From: Acidobacteriota bacterium
GTDB lineage: Bacteria; Acidobacteriota; Terriglobia; Bryobacterales; Bryobacteraceae
NCBI GenBank assembly: GCA_016213725.1
Contig: JACQZS010000058.1
Location: 1 to 42,186 of the forward strand
Length of the DNA stretch: 42,186 nucleotides
Direction of reading: 5' to 3'
The translations under genes were made by a program, and so were the position numbers. The number at the start of each line of letters is the position of its first letter. Positions within the stretch are counted from its first letter, which is position 1. Below, one piece after another: positions 18,713 through 28,396 of the stretch. The notes under the pieces are model-generated. The model searched no databases. It saw nothing but the letters and a program-made list of their open reading frames with translations, and had not been told where the DNA came from.

Positions 18713-21127
18713 ATGGCGCGCTTATTTACTGAGTTTCGACATGCCGCGCGGGCTCTTGTCCACTCTCCGGCCTTTGCCGTGGTTTCGATTCTGACGCTGG
18801 CGCTGGGGATCGGGGCCAACACGGCGGTTTTCTCGCTGCTGAACGCGGTCTTTCTGCGCCCGTTGCCTTACGAGGCGCCGGACCGCCTCGTGCTGGTTTG
18901 GGAAAGCGCGCCATTCTTCGGGTTGGATGACAGCCCCGTTTCGCCGGCCAATTTCGTCGACTGGAAGGAGCGCGCACAGTCGTTTGAGCAGATGGGCGGG
19001 CTGGAGGTCCGGCGGTATCGTCTGGCAGGGGAGGGGCCGGCCGAACTGGTGAAAGGCGCGGATGTGACGGCGGGAGTTTTCCGTGCGCTGCGGACGCGTC
19101 CGCTTCTGGGCCGGGTGTTCCGGGAGGAGGACGATCAGCTGTCGGCGCCGAAGGTGGTGATTCTAAGCGAGGGCCTGTGGCGGGCGCGTTTCGGGGCGGA
19201 CCAGGCGGTGATCGGCAAACGGATCCGGCTCGACAAGGTGCCGCACACCGTGATCGGCGTACTGGCGTCAGGCACGGAGCCGCCTTCGCCGTACTTGCGC
19301 AAGCTGGGCGATGTCTGGACGCCGCTCGGCGCCTCCTACTCAGCCCAGCAGTGGAACAATCGGGGCCGGCACAACTGGATGGTGATCGCCCGGTTGAAGT
19401 CCGGAGTGACGCGGGCGCAGGCCGACTCTGAAATGCGCGCCATCGGGCAATCCCTGGCCAAGCAGTACCCGGGAACCAATGAGAAAGTAGGGGCGTTCGT
19501 CGCGCCCCTGCGCGAGCACTTCGTGCGGGGCAGCCGGCGGCTGTTCCTGCTGCTTTCGGGCACGGTGGGGCTGGTGCTGTTGATCGCCTGCTCCAATCTG
19601 GCCAACCTGCTGTTGACCCGCTCCGCCGGCCGGAGCAGGGAGGTGGTGCTGCGGCGCGCCCTGGGTGCCGGGGCATGGAATCTGGCCAGGCAGTTTTTAT
19701 GCGAAAGCCTGCTGGTAACGGCCACCGGCGGGCTGCTGGGTCTGCTGCTGGCGCGGACGACGTTTCGATTTCTGGCGAACTTCGCGCCTTCCGACATGGC
19801 GGGCATGCAAACACTCACCATCGATGGCCGGGTGCTGGCGTACACGGCCGTGCTCTCGATGGCCGTGGCCGTCGCCTTCAGCCTCATTCCGTTGTGGCAC
19901 GTCCGCAGGCTTGACCTGATCGACTCGCTCAAGTGCGGATCGAGAACCCTCACGGCGGCGCATTCCAACTTCGCCCGCATGCTGCTGGCGGGCTCGCAGG
20001 TGGCCCTGGCGTTCACTCTCGCCACGGGCGCGGCGTTGCTCATCCAGACCCTCGTCCGCGTGCGCGGCGAGGAGACCGGATTCAGGACCGCGAATCTGCT
20101 GACGGTGGATGCCCCGCGCCGGGGCGAGTCCCGGCCCACGCCGGTTGAAATCGCCAACTGGCAACGCGATGTCCTGCAACGCATCCTCGCCATTCCCGGC
20201 GTCGTCACCGCGGGATTCACCAATCATCTGCCGATCGCCGCCAAGGGCGACATCACTTCGGTGAACACCGAGGGCCGTTCCGAGCGCGATCGAGTACAAA
20301 GCCGGGCAAGAGTGGCTGGGCCGGGCTATCTGGCAGCGATGGGCATGACGGTGCTGCGGGGCCGCGTCCTGGGCGAATCCGACGTGGATGGCGCGCCGCG
20401 CGTGGCGCTGGTGAACCAGGCCCTGGCGCGTGAACTCTGGCCGGGGCTGGACCCGCTGGGCCGGCGCCTGATCTTCGGCCGCGACAGCTCGGCCGAAGTT
20501 GTCGGCATCGTGAAAGACATCCGGCAGGAACGGCTCGACGAGCCGGCCAAGCCAGAGTTCTACGTCTCCTCGCTGCAGGCTGGATTTCACCCGAGCTCAT
20601 TGGCGATTCACACGCAGGTGCCGCCGGAGAGCATCGCCCGGGCTGTCCGGCAGGCGATTGCCAGCGTGGACCCCGAGCAGCCGGTGGCGGAGATTCTGAC
20701 CATGGACGAGGTACTCGACCGGGAAGTGGTAGAGCGCCGAAGACAAGGACTGCTGCTGAGTGTATTCGCCGGCCTGGCCGTTCTCATGGCGGCCCTGGGC
20801 CTTTATGGCGTGCTCGCCTATTCCGTAGGACAGAGCCGGCCCGAATTTGCGCTGCGCATGGCCTTGGGCGCCGCCCCGGGCACGCTGCTGGCGCGCGTCG
20901 TGGGGCGCGGACTGGCGCTCACCATTGCCGGGGTAGCCGCAGGCTGCGCGGCCGCGGCGGCGCTTTCTCGGTTGCTGAAGGCCTTTCTCTATGGCGTGGA
21001 GCCGGTGGATCCAGCCGCCTACGCCGCCATTGGCCTGGTCCTGCTGGGGGCCGCGGCGATGGCCAGCTATCTGCCCGCGCGCCGGGCGATGCAAGTGGAC
21101 CCGGCTGAAGCTCTGCGTGCCGATTGA
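18713..21127 (+). CDS. ABC transporter permease of the acidobacterial duplicated orphan permease (ADOP) type (MacB/FtsX)
   Basis: 'FRHAARALVHSPAFAVVSILTLALGIGANTAVFSLLNAVFLRPLPY', two FtsX-like halves, C-terminal 'LPARRAMQVDPAEALRAD'. Start set at 18713. Confidence 0.95.
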   Translation: MARLFTEFRHAARALVHSPAFAVVSILTLALGIGANTAVFSLLNAVFLRPLPYEAPDRLVLVWESAPFFGLDDSPVSPANFVDWKERAQSFEQMGGLEVRRYRLAGEGPAELVKGADVTAGVFRALRTRPLLGRVFREEDDQLSAPKVVILSEGLWRARFGADQAVIGKRIRLDKVPHTVIGVLASGTEPPSPYLRKLGDVWTPLGASYSAQQWNNRGRHNWMVIARLKSGVTRAQADSEMRAIGQSLAKQYPGTNEKVGAFVAPLREHFVRGSRRLFLLLSGTVGLVLLIACSNLANLLLTRSAGRSREVVLRRALGAGAWNLARQFLCESLLVTATGGLLGLLLARTTFRFLANFAPSDMAGMQTLTIDGRVLAYTAVLSMAVAVAFSLIPLWHVRRLDLIDSLKCGSRTLTAAHSNFARMLLAGSQVALAFTLATGAALLIQTLVRVRGEETGFRTANLLTVDAPRRGESRPTPVEIANWQRDVLQRILAIPGVVTAGFTNHLPIAAKGDITSVNTEGRSERDRVQSRARVAGPGYLAAMGMTVLRGRVLGESDVDGAPRVALVNQALARELWPGLDPLGRRLIFGRDSSAEVVGIVKDIRQERLDEPAKPEFYVSSLQAGFHPSSLAIHTQVPPESIARAVRQAIASVDPEQPVAEILTMDEVLDREVVERRRQGLLLSVFAGLAVLMAALGLYGVLAYSVGQSRPEFALRMALGAAPGTLLARVVGRGLALTIAGVAAGCAAAAALSRLLKAFLYGVEPVDPAAYAAIGLVLLGAAAMASYLPARRAMQVDPAEALRAD

Positions 21128-21128
21128 T

Positions 21129-21458
21129 TTACTGCCGGCCGGCGGGAGTCTGGTCGAGCTTTTCGAATGGCACGCGCAGGATGAATTGCGGATCTCCCAG
21201 GCCGGGACCGCGGTCTGACTGCGTGGCCATGTGCCAGACGTTGCCGTTGCGGCGGTCCATCAGGAGGATACCGGGCCGGCCATTCCGCATCCAGCTGGTA
21301 GAGAGAACCTGGACATAGTCGAAGCGGGATTCGGCGTGGGCTACGATGCCGGGTTCTACGAAGGGGCGAACGGCGATGATGGCGAGCAAGGCGGCGATTG
21401 CGCCCAGCAGGAGGCGCAGGCCGCGGGGCAGGTAAACGCTGACGACGGGTTGGCTCAT
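21129..21458 (-). CDS. Hypothetical single-TM protein
   Basis: 'MSQPVVSVYLPRGLRLLLGAIAALLAIIAVRPFVEPGIVAHAESRFDYVQVLSTSWMRNGRPGILLMDRRNGNVWHM'; start set at 21458. Confidence 0.6.
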   Translation of the reverse strand: MSQPVVSVYLPRGLRLLLGAIAALLAIIAVRPFVEPGIVAHAESRFDYVQVLSTSWMRNGRPGILLMDRRNGNVWHMATQSDRGPGLGDPQFILRVPFEKLDQTPAGRQ

Positions 21459-21615
21459 GTTTCCAGGATGAGTGTTGCCGCGGCCCCGATGCAAAGGCCG
21501 TCGCTGGGCGGTCCATCTTAGAGCGGCCTCTTTAGTACGGTACCCATGTGCCGCAGGTTCTAAGCGATCAGCTCGTCTGTTGCGCGGGGGTGGTTCCACC
21601 CGATGGAGGGGTGTG

Positions 21616-21726
21616 GTGACACTGATTGTCTTTCTGCTCTTTGTCGTTTCCGCCTGCTGGTTTGTCCGCGCCGTTCAGGACTTGAGCGCGAATTCGGGCA
21701 AGGGGAGTTCCAAACGCAAGAAATGA
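21616..21726 (+). CDS. Candidate small single-TM protein (about 36 aa)
   Basis: GTG start (21613 or 21616) after GGAGG at about 21605-21609; 'VTLIVFLLFVVSACWFVRAVQDLSANSGKGSSKRKK' = hydrophobic helix plus basic tail. Confidence 0.4.
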   Translation: MTLIVFLLFVVSACWFVRAVQDLSANSGKGSSKRKK

Positions 21727-21899
21727 TCTCTCCGCGGCGGCCGGCGCCTCCTGGCGGGGTGAGCCGCGCATCGAGGCCGAACTGCCGGCGAGGCCTCGGC
21801 GGGATGCGTGGGCGCGGTAGAGGGCCGGCCGTGCAGAGACAGTCCATCCGGCGGGAAAACGTCTGTGGGAAGAAAAGCGGGGAAGGGGCCGGGAGGGAA

Positions 21900-21975
<76 letters not shown>

Positions 21976-21996
21976 ATCACCTTGCGGCTAATGAAC

Positions 21997-22026
21997 AGTA
22001 TAGCGGACTCAACAGTGGACGGGCAA
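21997..22026 (-). promoter_or_regulatory. Candidate sigma70 promoter for tRNA-Lys
   Basis: On minus strand TTGCCC (22026-22021), 18-bp spacer, TATACT (22002-21997), upstream of the tRNA 5' end at 21975. Confidence 0.5.
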
Positions 22027-22146
22027 CAGGGCGGAACGGAATCCGCGGATGTCATTCCATGCCCGCAGAATCGCGTGCCGGAGCCAAGCAATTCTGCCGG
22101 ATGGCAGCCGCGGTGCAGTGCACGCCGGCAAGGTTCGCAGGCAAAG

Positions 22147-24897
22147 TCAAAGCTGGTTCAACGCATGAATGAGTGCGTCGGGAGAGAAGGGTTTTTGCAG
22201 TAGCGGGAACTCCGAAGCGGGCAGTTCACCGGCGAATCCGCTCATGCAGAGCACGGCGGCTTTCGGATGGAGCTGGAGGATCTGGCGTGCCAGATCGATG
22301 CCGTGCATTCCCGGCATGGAGAGATCGGTGAGTAGGATGTCCAGCGAAGGCAGCGAACGTGCGAGTGCCAGCGCGGAGGTGGCGTCCTCGGCTTCGCTGA
22401 CGCGGTAACGGTTGATGCGGAGGACTTCGGCGATATAGGCGCGGACCTCGGGTTGATCCTCCACCAGCAGGATCGTGGCCTGCGCCGGTGCCGGCGCGGC
22501 CGGGGTCTCGACCTCCGGCGTTGCGGTGTCGCCATTGCCTGCCGGCAGTTGGACGGAGAAACATGCGCCCTGGCCCGGCTCAGACTCCACGTGAATGCGT
22601 CCTCCGGACTGAGTGACAATGCCGTACACGACGGCCAGCCCGAGGCCGGTGCCGCGGCCCGGTTCCTTGGTGGTGTAGAAGGGCTCGAAGATCCTGTCTG
22701 CGATAGCCGGCTCGATCCCATGGCCGGTGTCGGCAACCTCCAGAATGGCAAAGCCTTTGCGGCCGCGGGTGCGGATGGTCAACAGGCCGCCGGCCTCCAT
22801 GGCGTCGCGGGCGTTCACGGCGAGGTTCATGAGCACTTGCTGCAGATGAGAGCGATCCATCAACACGGGCGGTGTTTGCGGATCGAACTCGAAGTGGATC
22901 GGGATGGTATCGCCGGTGAGGCTGGAAAGCACCGGCTCCAAGCGCAGGATGACTGCGGACAAGTCGAGCAACTCCAGCTGCGCGGGCTGCTTGCGGCTAA
23001 AGGCGAGCAACTGGCGCGTGAGATCGGCGGCGCGGTCTGCCGCCTCCACCACCCGTTGCAGGCGTTGACTGGCGGGATTCTCGCTGCTGATGTGCCGTTG
23101 CGCCAATAAGACGTTGCCGGAGATCACCGTGAGCAGATTGTTGAAATCGTGGGCGACGCCTCCGGCGAGCTTGCCGATCGACTCCATTTTCTGCGCCTGG
23201 CGGACCTGTTCTTCGAGGGCGAGCTCCTGCGTGATGTCCTTCTTCACGGCGATGAACCGCTCGATGCGGCCCTGGTCGTTGAAGACCGGCGAGATGGTGC
23301 AGTGCTCGGTGAACAATGAGCCGTCCTTGCGGCGGTTCGTGAGCTGGCCCGCCCAGGGCTGGCCGGACTGGAGACAGGACCACATCTTGGCGTAATAGTC
23401 GCGGTCGTGGGCGCCGCTTTTCAGCAGACGTGGATTCCCGCCGAGCACCTCGGCGGCTGAATAGCCGGAGACGCGCTCGAAGGCCGGGTTCACGTATTGG
23501 ATAGAGGCGGTGCTGTCCGTGATCACGACGGCATCGGTTGCCTGGGCGACGGCGGCCGCCAACAGCCGCATCTCGGCCAGAGCATCCGTGAGGTCGGTGA
23601 TATCGCGCTCGGAGCCCCGCACGCCGATCTGCCGGCCGCGTTCATCGCGAATCGGGCCCCAGGAAGCCAGCATTTGGCGCAGTTGGCCGTCCTTGCGAAC
23701 TAACCTGTAGGATTCGGCCGAGAACTCCTGGCCCAGGTAGAGAGCTTCCCAATGCGCCTTCATCCGGGCCGCGTCTTCGGGGTGGCACCATTCGATATAG
23801 CCTGCCTGCCGCAACTCTTCCGCGGAATAGCCGGTGAGCCGCTCCAGCGCCGGATTGGCGTAAAGCAGCAGGCGATCCATGTCGAAGGCAAGCACCATTT
23901 CCGTGAGTGAGTCAGTGACGTGGCGCAGATTGCGTTCGGCATTGCGGCGGGCGGTTTCGGCGCGGCGGGAGCTGTTGCGCTGCCGGCGGTAGGCGAGCGC
24001 CAATGCGGCGCCAAGCACGGCCAGGAAGGCGGCAAAGCCCAGCGCAAAGGCCATGATGCGCACCTGCCGAGTGGTGTGGACGATGGCGGTCAGGTCACCG
24101 ATCTCGCGCCGAGTGGTCACCCCCCGGCCGTAGAGCAGGCGGTCCACCGTTCCGTCGATCGACATGTTCTCAATCTCGTCGCGGAGTGCCTCCACCGCCG
24201 CCGCAGACTGGAAGGAGCCAGCCACCGCCAGTTCGGCCGGCGGCAAGTTCAAGGGCAGCACGCGCAGGCTCTTGCCCGGCAAGCCGGTGCCGTCCATCAA
24301 AGCGGCAACCAGCTTCAGCTCGTCTATCAGCAGAGCGTCCACTGTGCCGGCATCCAGCTCCGCGAGGCCCTCCGTCACGCTGTGGTGCGGCACGCCAGTA
24401 ACATTAGGCGCGAGGAGCTGGATGCGGTTGCTATTGATGGGCAGATCGTGATGGCCGACACGTTTCCCGGCGAGGTCCGCAAGCGATTTGACCGGTGAGC
24501 TGGGCAGCACAACCAGCGTGATGTAGTTGCGGAAGTACGGACTGGAAAAATGGACGTACGGTCTGCGCTCCGGAAGGACGGTGAGAAGTGGCCAAATGTC
24601 TACCTTTCCGCTGCGGATCGAGTTGGCGGAACTGTTCGGGCAGTAAATCCACTGCAGACGGATGCCTCGACGGCGGGCGGCTTCGATGATCAGTTCCGGC
24701 CCCAGTCCGCGGGGTTTCCCGTCGGGTCCCGTGAACATGTTGGGATCATCTTCCTGCCAGCCGATGCGATAGACGCGATCCTCTACTCGCTTCGGCAAGA
24801 GAAGCAGGCCGGCAGCGAGGGCGGCTCCGGCGAGGCCGCCGATCCACAAAATGCTAGAACCTTTCAAGAAAATCCCTTCCCCTTTGACTCGAACCAT
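22147..24897 (-). CDS. BvgS/EvgS-like hybrid sensor histidine kinase (solute-binding domain, TM, PAS-PAS, HisKA, HATPase_c, receiver)
   Basis: '[44 protein letters not shown]' (SBP_bac_3-like), two PAS segments, '[23 protein letters not shown]', '[25 protein letters not shown]', receiver '[18 protein letters not shown]...[18 protein letters not shown]...[10 protein letters not shown]'. Start set at 24897. Confidence 0.93.
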   Translation of the reverse strand: MVRVKGEGIFLKGSSILWIGGLAGAALAAGLLLLPKRVEDRVYRIGWQEDDPNMFTGPDGKPRGLGPELIIEAARRRGIRLQWIYCPNSSANSIRSGKVDIWPLLTVLPERRPYVHFSSPYFRNYITLVVLPSSPVKSLADLAGKRVGHHDLPINSNRIQLLAPNVTGVPHHSVTEGLAELDAGTVDALLIDELKLVAALMDGTGLPGKSLRVLPLNLPPAELAVAGSFQSAAAVEALRDEIENMSIDGTVDRLLYGRGVTTRREIGDLTAIVHTTRQVRIMAFALGFAAFLAVLGAALALAYRRQRNSSRRAETARRNAERNLRHVTDSLTEMVLAFDMDRLLLYANPALERLTGYSAEELRQAGYIEWCHPEDAARMKAHWEALYLGQEFSAESYRLVRKDGQLRQMLASWGPIRDERGRQIGVRGSERDITDLTDALAEMRLLAAAVAQATDAVVITDSTASIQYVNPAFERVSGYSAAEVLGGNPRLLKSGAHDRDYYAKMWSCLQSGQPWAGQLTNRRKDGSLFTEHCTISPVFNDQGRIERFIAVKKDITQELALEEQVRQAQKMESIGKLAGGVAHDFNNLLTVISGNVLLAQRHISSENPASQRLQRVVEAADRAADLTRQLLAFSRKQPAQLELLDLSAVILRLEPVLSSLTGDTIPIHFEFDPQTPPVLMDRSHLQQVLMNLAVNARDAMEAGGLLTIRTRGRKGFAILEVADTGHGIEPAIADRIFEPFYTTKEPGRGTGLGLAVVYGIVTQSGGRIHVESEPGQGACFSVQLPAGNGDTATPEVETPAAPAPAQATILLVEDQPEVRAYIAEVLRINRYRVSEAEDATSALALARSLPSLDILLTDLSMPGMHGIDLARQILQLHPKAAVLCMSGFAGELPASEFPLLQKPFSPDALIHALNQL

Positions 24898-25009
24898 TCT
24901 ACTGCTCTGCCTGCCGGGCACCAACTTCCTCGCGGGGGCTTTCGCGCTCCGTGCGGGACTTGTTGTCTTGCTCCCGCGATGGTGCAATCATCTTTTCAGA
25001 GTCTAAACT

Positions 25010-25507
25010 ATGAACCGCACTGAAAGTATCCAACTCCTCAATCAGGCCGTTGCTGATGAACTTCAGGCCGTCCACCAGTACATGTACTTCCATTTTCATC
25101 TGGCTGACCAGGGCTTCGGTCCGCTCTCTCTCTTGTTCAAGCGGATCGCAATCATGGAAATGGGGCACGTGGAACTTCTGGCCGAGCGCATTCTCTTTCT
25201 GAAGGGCGACGTCGAGATGGTGCCCGCGGGCCCGGTGGCGAAGATCACCGAGCCGGAAGCGGTGCTTGCCAAGGCAATGGCCATGGAAGAAGAAGGCGTC
25301 ATCAGCTACAACCAGGCCGCGGTGAAGTGCGCCGCGCTGGCCGATTCGGCCTCGAAGCAGATCTTTGAACAGCTGGTCAAGGACGAAGAGACACACTACG
25401 ACCAGTTCGAGAAGCAGCTCGACAACGTGAAACGCTTCGGCACTTCCTTCCTGGTGCTGCAGTCCATTGGGCAGGGCGAGGCCGGCGGGACGCCCGCTGC
25501 AGGATAA
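25010..25507 (+). CDS. Ferritin-like / bacterioferritin-family protein
   Basis: 'LLNQAVADELQAVHQYMYFHFHLADQGF', 'AIMEMGHVELLAERILFLKGDVEM', 'QLVKDEETHYDQFEKQLDN'. Confidence 0.9.
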   Translation: MNRTESIQLLNQAVADELQAVHQYMYFHFHLADQGFGPLSLLFKRIAIMEMGHVELLAERILFLKGDVEMVPAGPVAKITEPEAVLAKAMAMEEEGVISYNQAAVKCAALADSASKQIFEQLVKDEETHYDQFEKQLDNVKRFGTSFLVLQSIGQGEAGGTPAAG

Positions 25508-25518
25508 ATCCAGTTCTC

Positions 25519-27285
25519 CTAGAGAGGCCGAACCTCGATCACCAGCGCTGAGCGTGCCGGAAGAGAGTCAATCCGGTAGACTCCGCGATGAGTGCCGAGC
25601 GCGGCGCCGGTGAAGTAATCCGTCAACTGGCACGTGCCGGCGGGCAGCGTCAACTCGCGCCTGGCAGGCGCATCCTCCCAATTCATGGCGAACAGCATCT
25701 CGCGGCCCTCCAGCCGCATGCGGCCCGTTTGCAGGTTGGGCGTGAATTGCGCCGCGCGGCGTGTGGGGCGGAGCTTGTCGAGCAGCGCTTTGCGTGCCGG
25801 TGAGATGCGCGTGAGATCGTCGCCGGAGAGCAGCATTCCGCCCGTGGCATAGGTGGCGGCGGCATGAAAACCGAACTCGTTTTCCGGCAACGCTCCCATA
25901 AGAACCAGGGCATCGGGATCGTTCCACCACAGCGCCTGGTTCTGCCACGCGCGGTGCAGGTTCTCAGCGGCCACACTTTTCACCGTCTTCCAGTTGCGCG
26001 AGATGTCGCCCGAGGAGCGCGACCCGTGGATGACGCCCAAGGAAGGCCACAAGGGGTGGTTGCAGCCCAGAATGAAGCTCTTGCCGGCGCCCCGGATGAT
26101 GGACTGCATTCCCAGGCGATAGGCCTCCACGCGCGTGGCCTTGGAATCGTGAAGGCGGGCCGAATGCATCGCGCCCCAGAAAATGGCATCCAGCTTGAAG
26201 TACGTCACGCCCCACTCGCGGTTCATGGTGCGGAATACCGACTCCAGAAAATTGCGCGCCCCCGGGTGCGTGCCATCCAGTGCGTACCAAGGGCCGCGGC
26301 GCCAGCCGCCGAAGGTGACCTTGTTGGACGGCAGCGGCTGGCCGCCGGCGTCTTTCATGAACCAGTCAGGATGCTGCGCGAACAGGTGGGACTTCTCTTC
26401 GGCGATGAACGGCGCCACCCAGATGGCGGGCTCGAAGCCGCGCTGCCGGATCTCTCTCAGCACGGCGCGGATCTCGCCGCCGAAGGCCGTGCCAGTCTCC
26501 AGCCAGTCTCCCATCGCGGGCTGGTATCCGTCGTCGATCTGAATGTAGCGCAGGTTGCGCGCGTTGGCGGCGATCCACTCGAGGTTTTCGGTTACCCGTT
26601 GCGCAGTCACTCGCGGGCCGAAGCAATACCAGGAGCACCAGCCTTCAGGCGGCGCCGGCCAGGCGAGCGGCCGGTGCTGCGCGGCGATCAGATGGCCGAG
26701 TTCGGCAAAAAGCGCCGGGCGGTCAGCGCCCTCCAGCCGGCAGAACTCTTCCAGCGTCCAACTCTCCCCCGGGCCCAGGGTCAACCCTTCGCAATCCAGA
26801 GTCACTTGAAGCGTCGACGCGCGCAGGTGGAAGCGGCCCACCCAGCGGCGCGATGAGGTGAACGCGAGGAGAGTGTGCGGCTGGCCGGCGGGAGAGAGGC
26901 ACAGCAGGTTGTAGAGCGTGGTAGCGTCTGCGGGCTCCGGGATCTTGTAGTGTTTCCGATCCGTGTAGTTGCCGATCTGCGCCGGCGCGGCGATGGTTCC
27001 GCCGGTCTGGCTCAGCATGGTGAAACCTTCGCCGTAGATGGGCGTTTCCGCGCCGCAGCCGTGGTTGCCCTCAAACAGGACGATCTCCCGCAAAGCCACG
27101 GGATTCTTGCCGCGGTTGGTGACTCTGGCGCGGCACAGCCTGCCCTGCCAGCGGCGCTCCACGCGGCACCCTGGGGCGGCCGAGCCGTCTGTGGCGATGG
27201 CCCGCGGCGGGGCCGCCATCCATTCAGGCGCCGGCGCGGCCGCGGCCAGGGCAGAGAGCGAAAACTGGCGTCTGGAGAGACTCAT
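25519..27285 (-). CDS. GH36/alpha-galactosidase-like glycoside hydrolase, Tat-like leader
   Basis: 'MSLSRRQFSLSALAAAAPAP', 'PPEGWCSWYCFGPRVTAQRVTENLEWIAANARNLRYIQIDDGYQPAMGDWLETGTAF', 'YFKLDAIFWGAMHSARLHD', 'VLMGALPENEF'. Start set at 27285, overlapping the upstream stop by ATGA. Confidence 0.85.
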   Translation of the reverse strand: MSLSRRQFSLSALAAAAPAPEWMAAPPRAIATDGSAAPGCRVERRWQGRLCRARVTNRGKNPVALREIVLFEGNHGCGAETPIYGEGFTMLSQTGGTIAAPAQIGNYTDRKHYKIPEPADATTLYNLLCLSPAGQPHTLLAFTSSRRWVGRFHLRASTLQVTLDCEGLTLGPGESWTLEEFCRLEGADRPALFAELGHLIAAQHRPLAWPAPPEGWCSWYCFGPRVTAQRVTENLEWIAANARNLRYIQIDDGYQPAMGDWLETGTAFGGEIRAVLREIRQRGFEPAIWVAPFIAEEKSHLFAQHPDWFMKDAGGQPLPSNKVTFGGWRRGPWYALDGTHPGARNFLESVFRTMNREWGVTYFKLDAIFWGAMHSARLHDSKATRVEAYRLGMQSIIRGAGKSFILGCNHPLWPSLGVIHGSRSSGDISRNWKTVKSVAAENLHRAWQNQALWWNDPDALVLMGALPENEFGFHAAATYATGGMLLSGDDLTRISPARKALLDKLRPTRRAAQFTPNLQTGRMRLEGREMLFAMNWEDAPARRELTLPAGTCQLTDYFTGAALGTHRGVYRIDSLPARSALVIEVRPL

Positions 27286-28367
27286 CTGGATGCCTCCAAC
27301 GCGCCGGTGGCGCGCAATTCGCGATAGAGTTCGCGGAAACAGAGAACGGATTCGGCCGCCTGCACGAAGGGGTTCTTCTCTTCGCCGAAGTAGGCGCGGA
27401 CGAAGGGGCCGAAGCCAACCCACGTTGTGTGCAGCATGCCGAGCATGCGGTTGCGCACCAGCGGCGTGGAGTGCGCCCGGGCGTCCCGAATCTGAGCCAG
27501 TTGTCCCAGCGCCACGGCCGGCCTGCGCCAGGGCGAACTCACCACATCGAATCCGGCCAGCGCGAAGCTGGTGGCCGTCGGATGGGCGGCTTCGTAATGC
27601 CAGTCGCACAGGACGACGTCGCGCGGCAGCAGGGCCAGCGCCGGCGCGGTCTGATTCAGGCTCGCCTCCCACTTGCCGATGCCTGTGGTTTCGCCGTCGA
27701 TCAGGCGGTCTGCCCAGATCCATAGCCGCCGGTTCCGGGAGGCGAGGTGATCCCGTATCGTCTTTACCTCGCCGGCGAACAGTTCCGCGCGGCTGCGTCC
27801 TTTGCAGCGCGGGCAGGCGTCTTCGCCGATCAGAAAAACTTCGTCCATTCCGGCATGGAAAACCTCTGCGCCGGTGACTTCCATCAGCTCGTCGATCAGG
27901 TCGAACAACAGCGCATGGACCTCCGGGTGCCGCGGGCAGTAGCTGCGGCAGTAGATGTCCGCGTTGTCGGGGTAGAGCCCCGGCGTCTCATCGAACTCGG
28001 GGTGTGAGCGCAGCAGGCCGAACGTCTTGCGCGCCCAGGATTGGTGCCCCAGCAGGTTGATCATGGGGATCAGTTGGACGCCCGCACTCCTGGCCGCCTG
28101 GCTGATCTGACGCAACTGGTCCGCGGCGAGCGGATCAGCATCGGCCACCTCCGGGTGGCGCTGGAACTGATAGCGGTAGTTGATCTCGAGCACCAGCACA
28201 TTGACGCCTTCCTTGGGAAGCGCCTCCGAGATGAAGCGCAATGCCAGCGGAACTTCATCCGGCTTGGGTGCGGCGAGGTGGATTCCCCGCACCGGCAGGC
28301 CCTGCCCGTCGGCGACGGAGCAGAAGGCGGCGGTAGCTAGAGCCAGGCGAAGGAGGACGTTGTGCAT
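27282..28367 (-). CDS. GH20-type (beta-N-acetylhexosaminidase-like) glycoside hydrolase, secreted
   Basis: Signal peptide; 'VRGIHLAAPKPDEVPLALRFISEALPKEGVNVLVLEINYRYQFQRHPEVAD', 'AGVQLIPMINLLGHQSWARKTFGLLRSHPEFDETPG', 'EVFHAGMDEVFLIGEDACPRC'. Confidence 0.8.
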   Translation of the reverse strand: MHNVLLRLALATAAFCSVADGQGLPVRGIHLAAPKPDEVPLALRFISEALPKEGVNVLVLEINYRYQFQRHPEVADADPLAADQLRQISQAARSAGVQLIPMINLLGHQSWARKTFGLLRSHPEFDETPGLYPDNADIYCRSYCPRHPEVHALLFDLIDELMEVTGAEVFHAGMDEVFLIGEDACPRCKGRSRAELFAGEVKTIRDHLASRNRRLWIWADRLIDGETTGIGKWEASLNQTAPALALLPRDVVLCDWHYEAAHPTATSFALAGFDVVSSPWRRPAVALGQLAQIRDARAHSTPLVRNRMLGMLHTTWVGFGPFVRAYFGEEKNPFVQAAESVLCFRELYRELRATGALEASR

Positions 28368-28396
28368 TGCGCGCTCATTCTATCGCGCGCGTTCCT

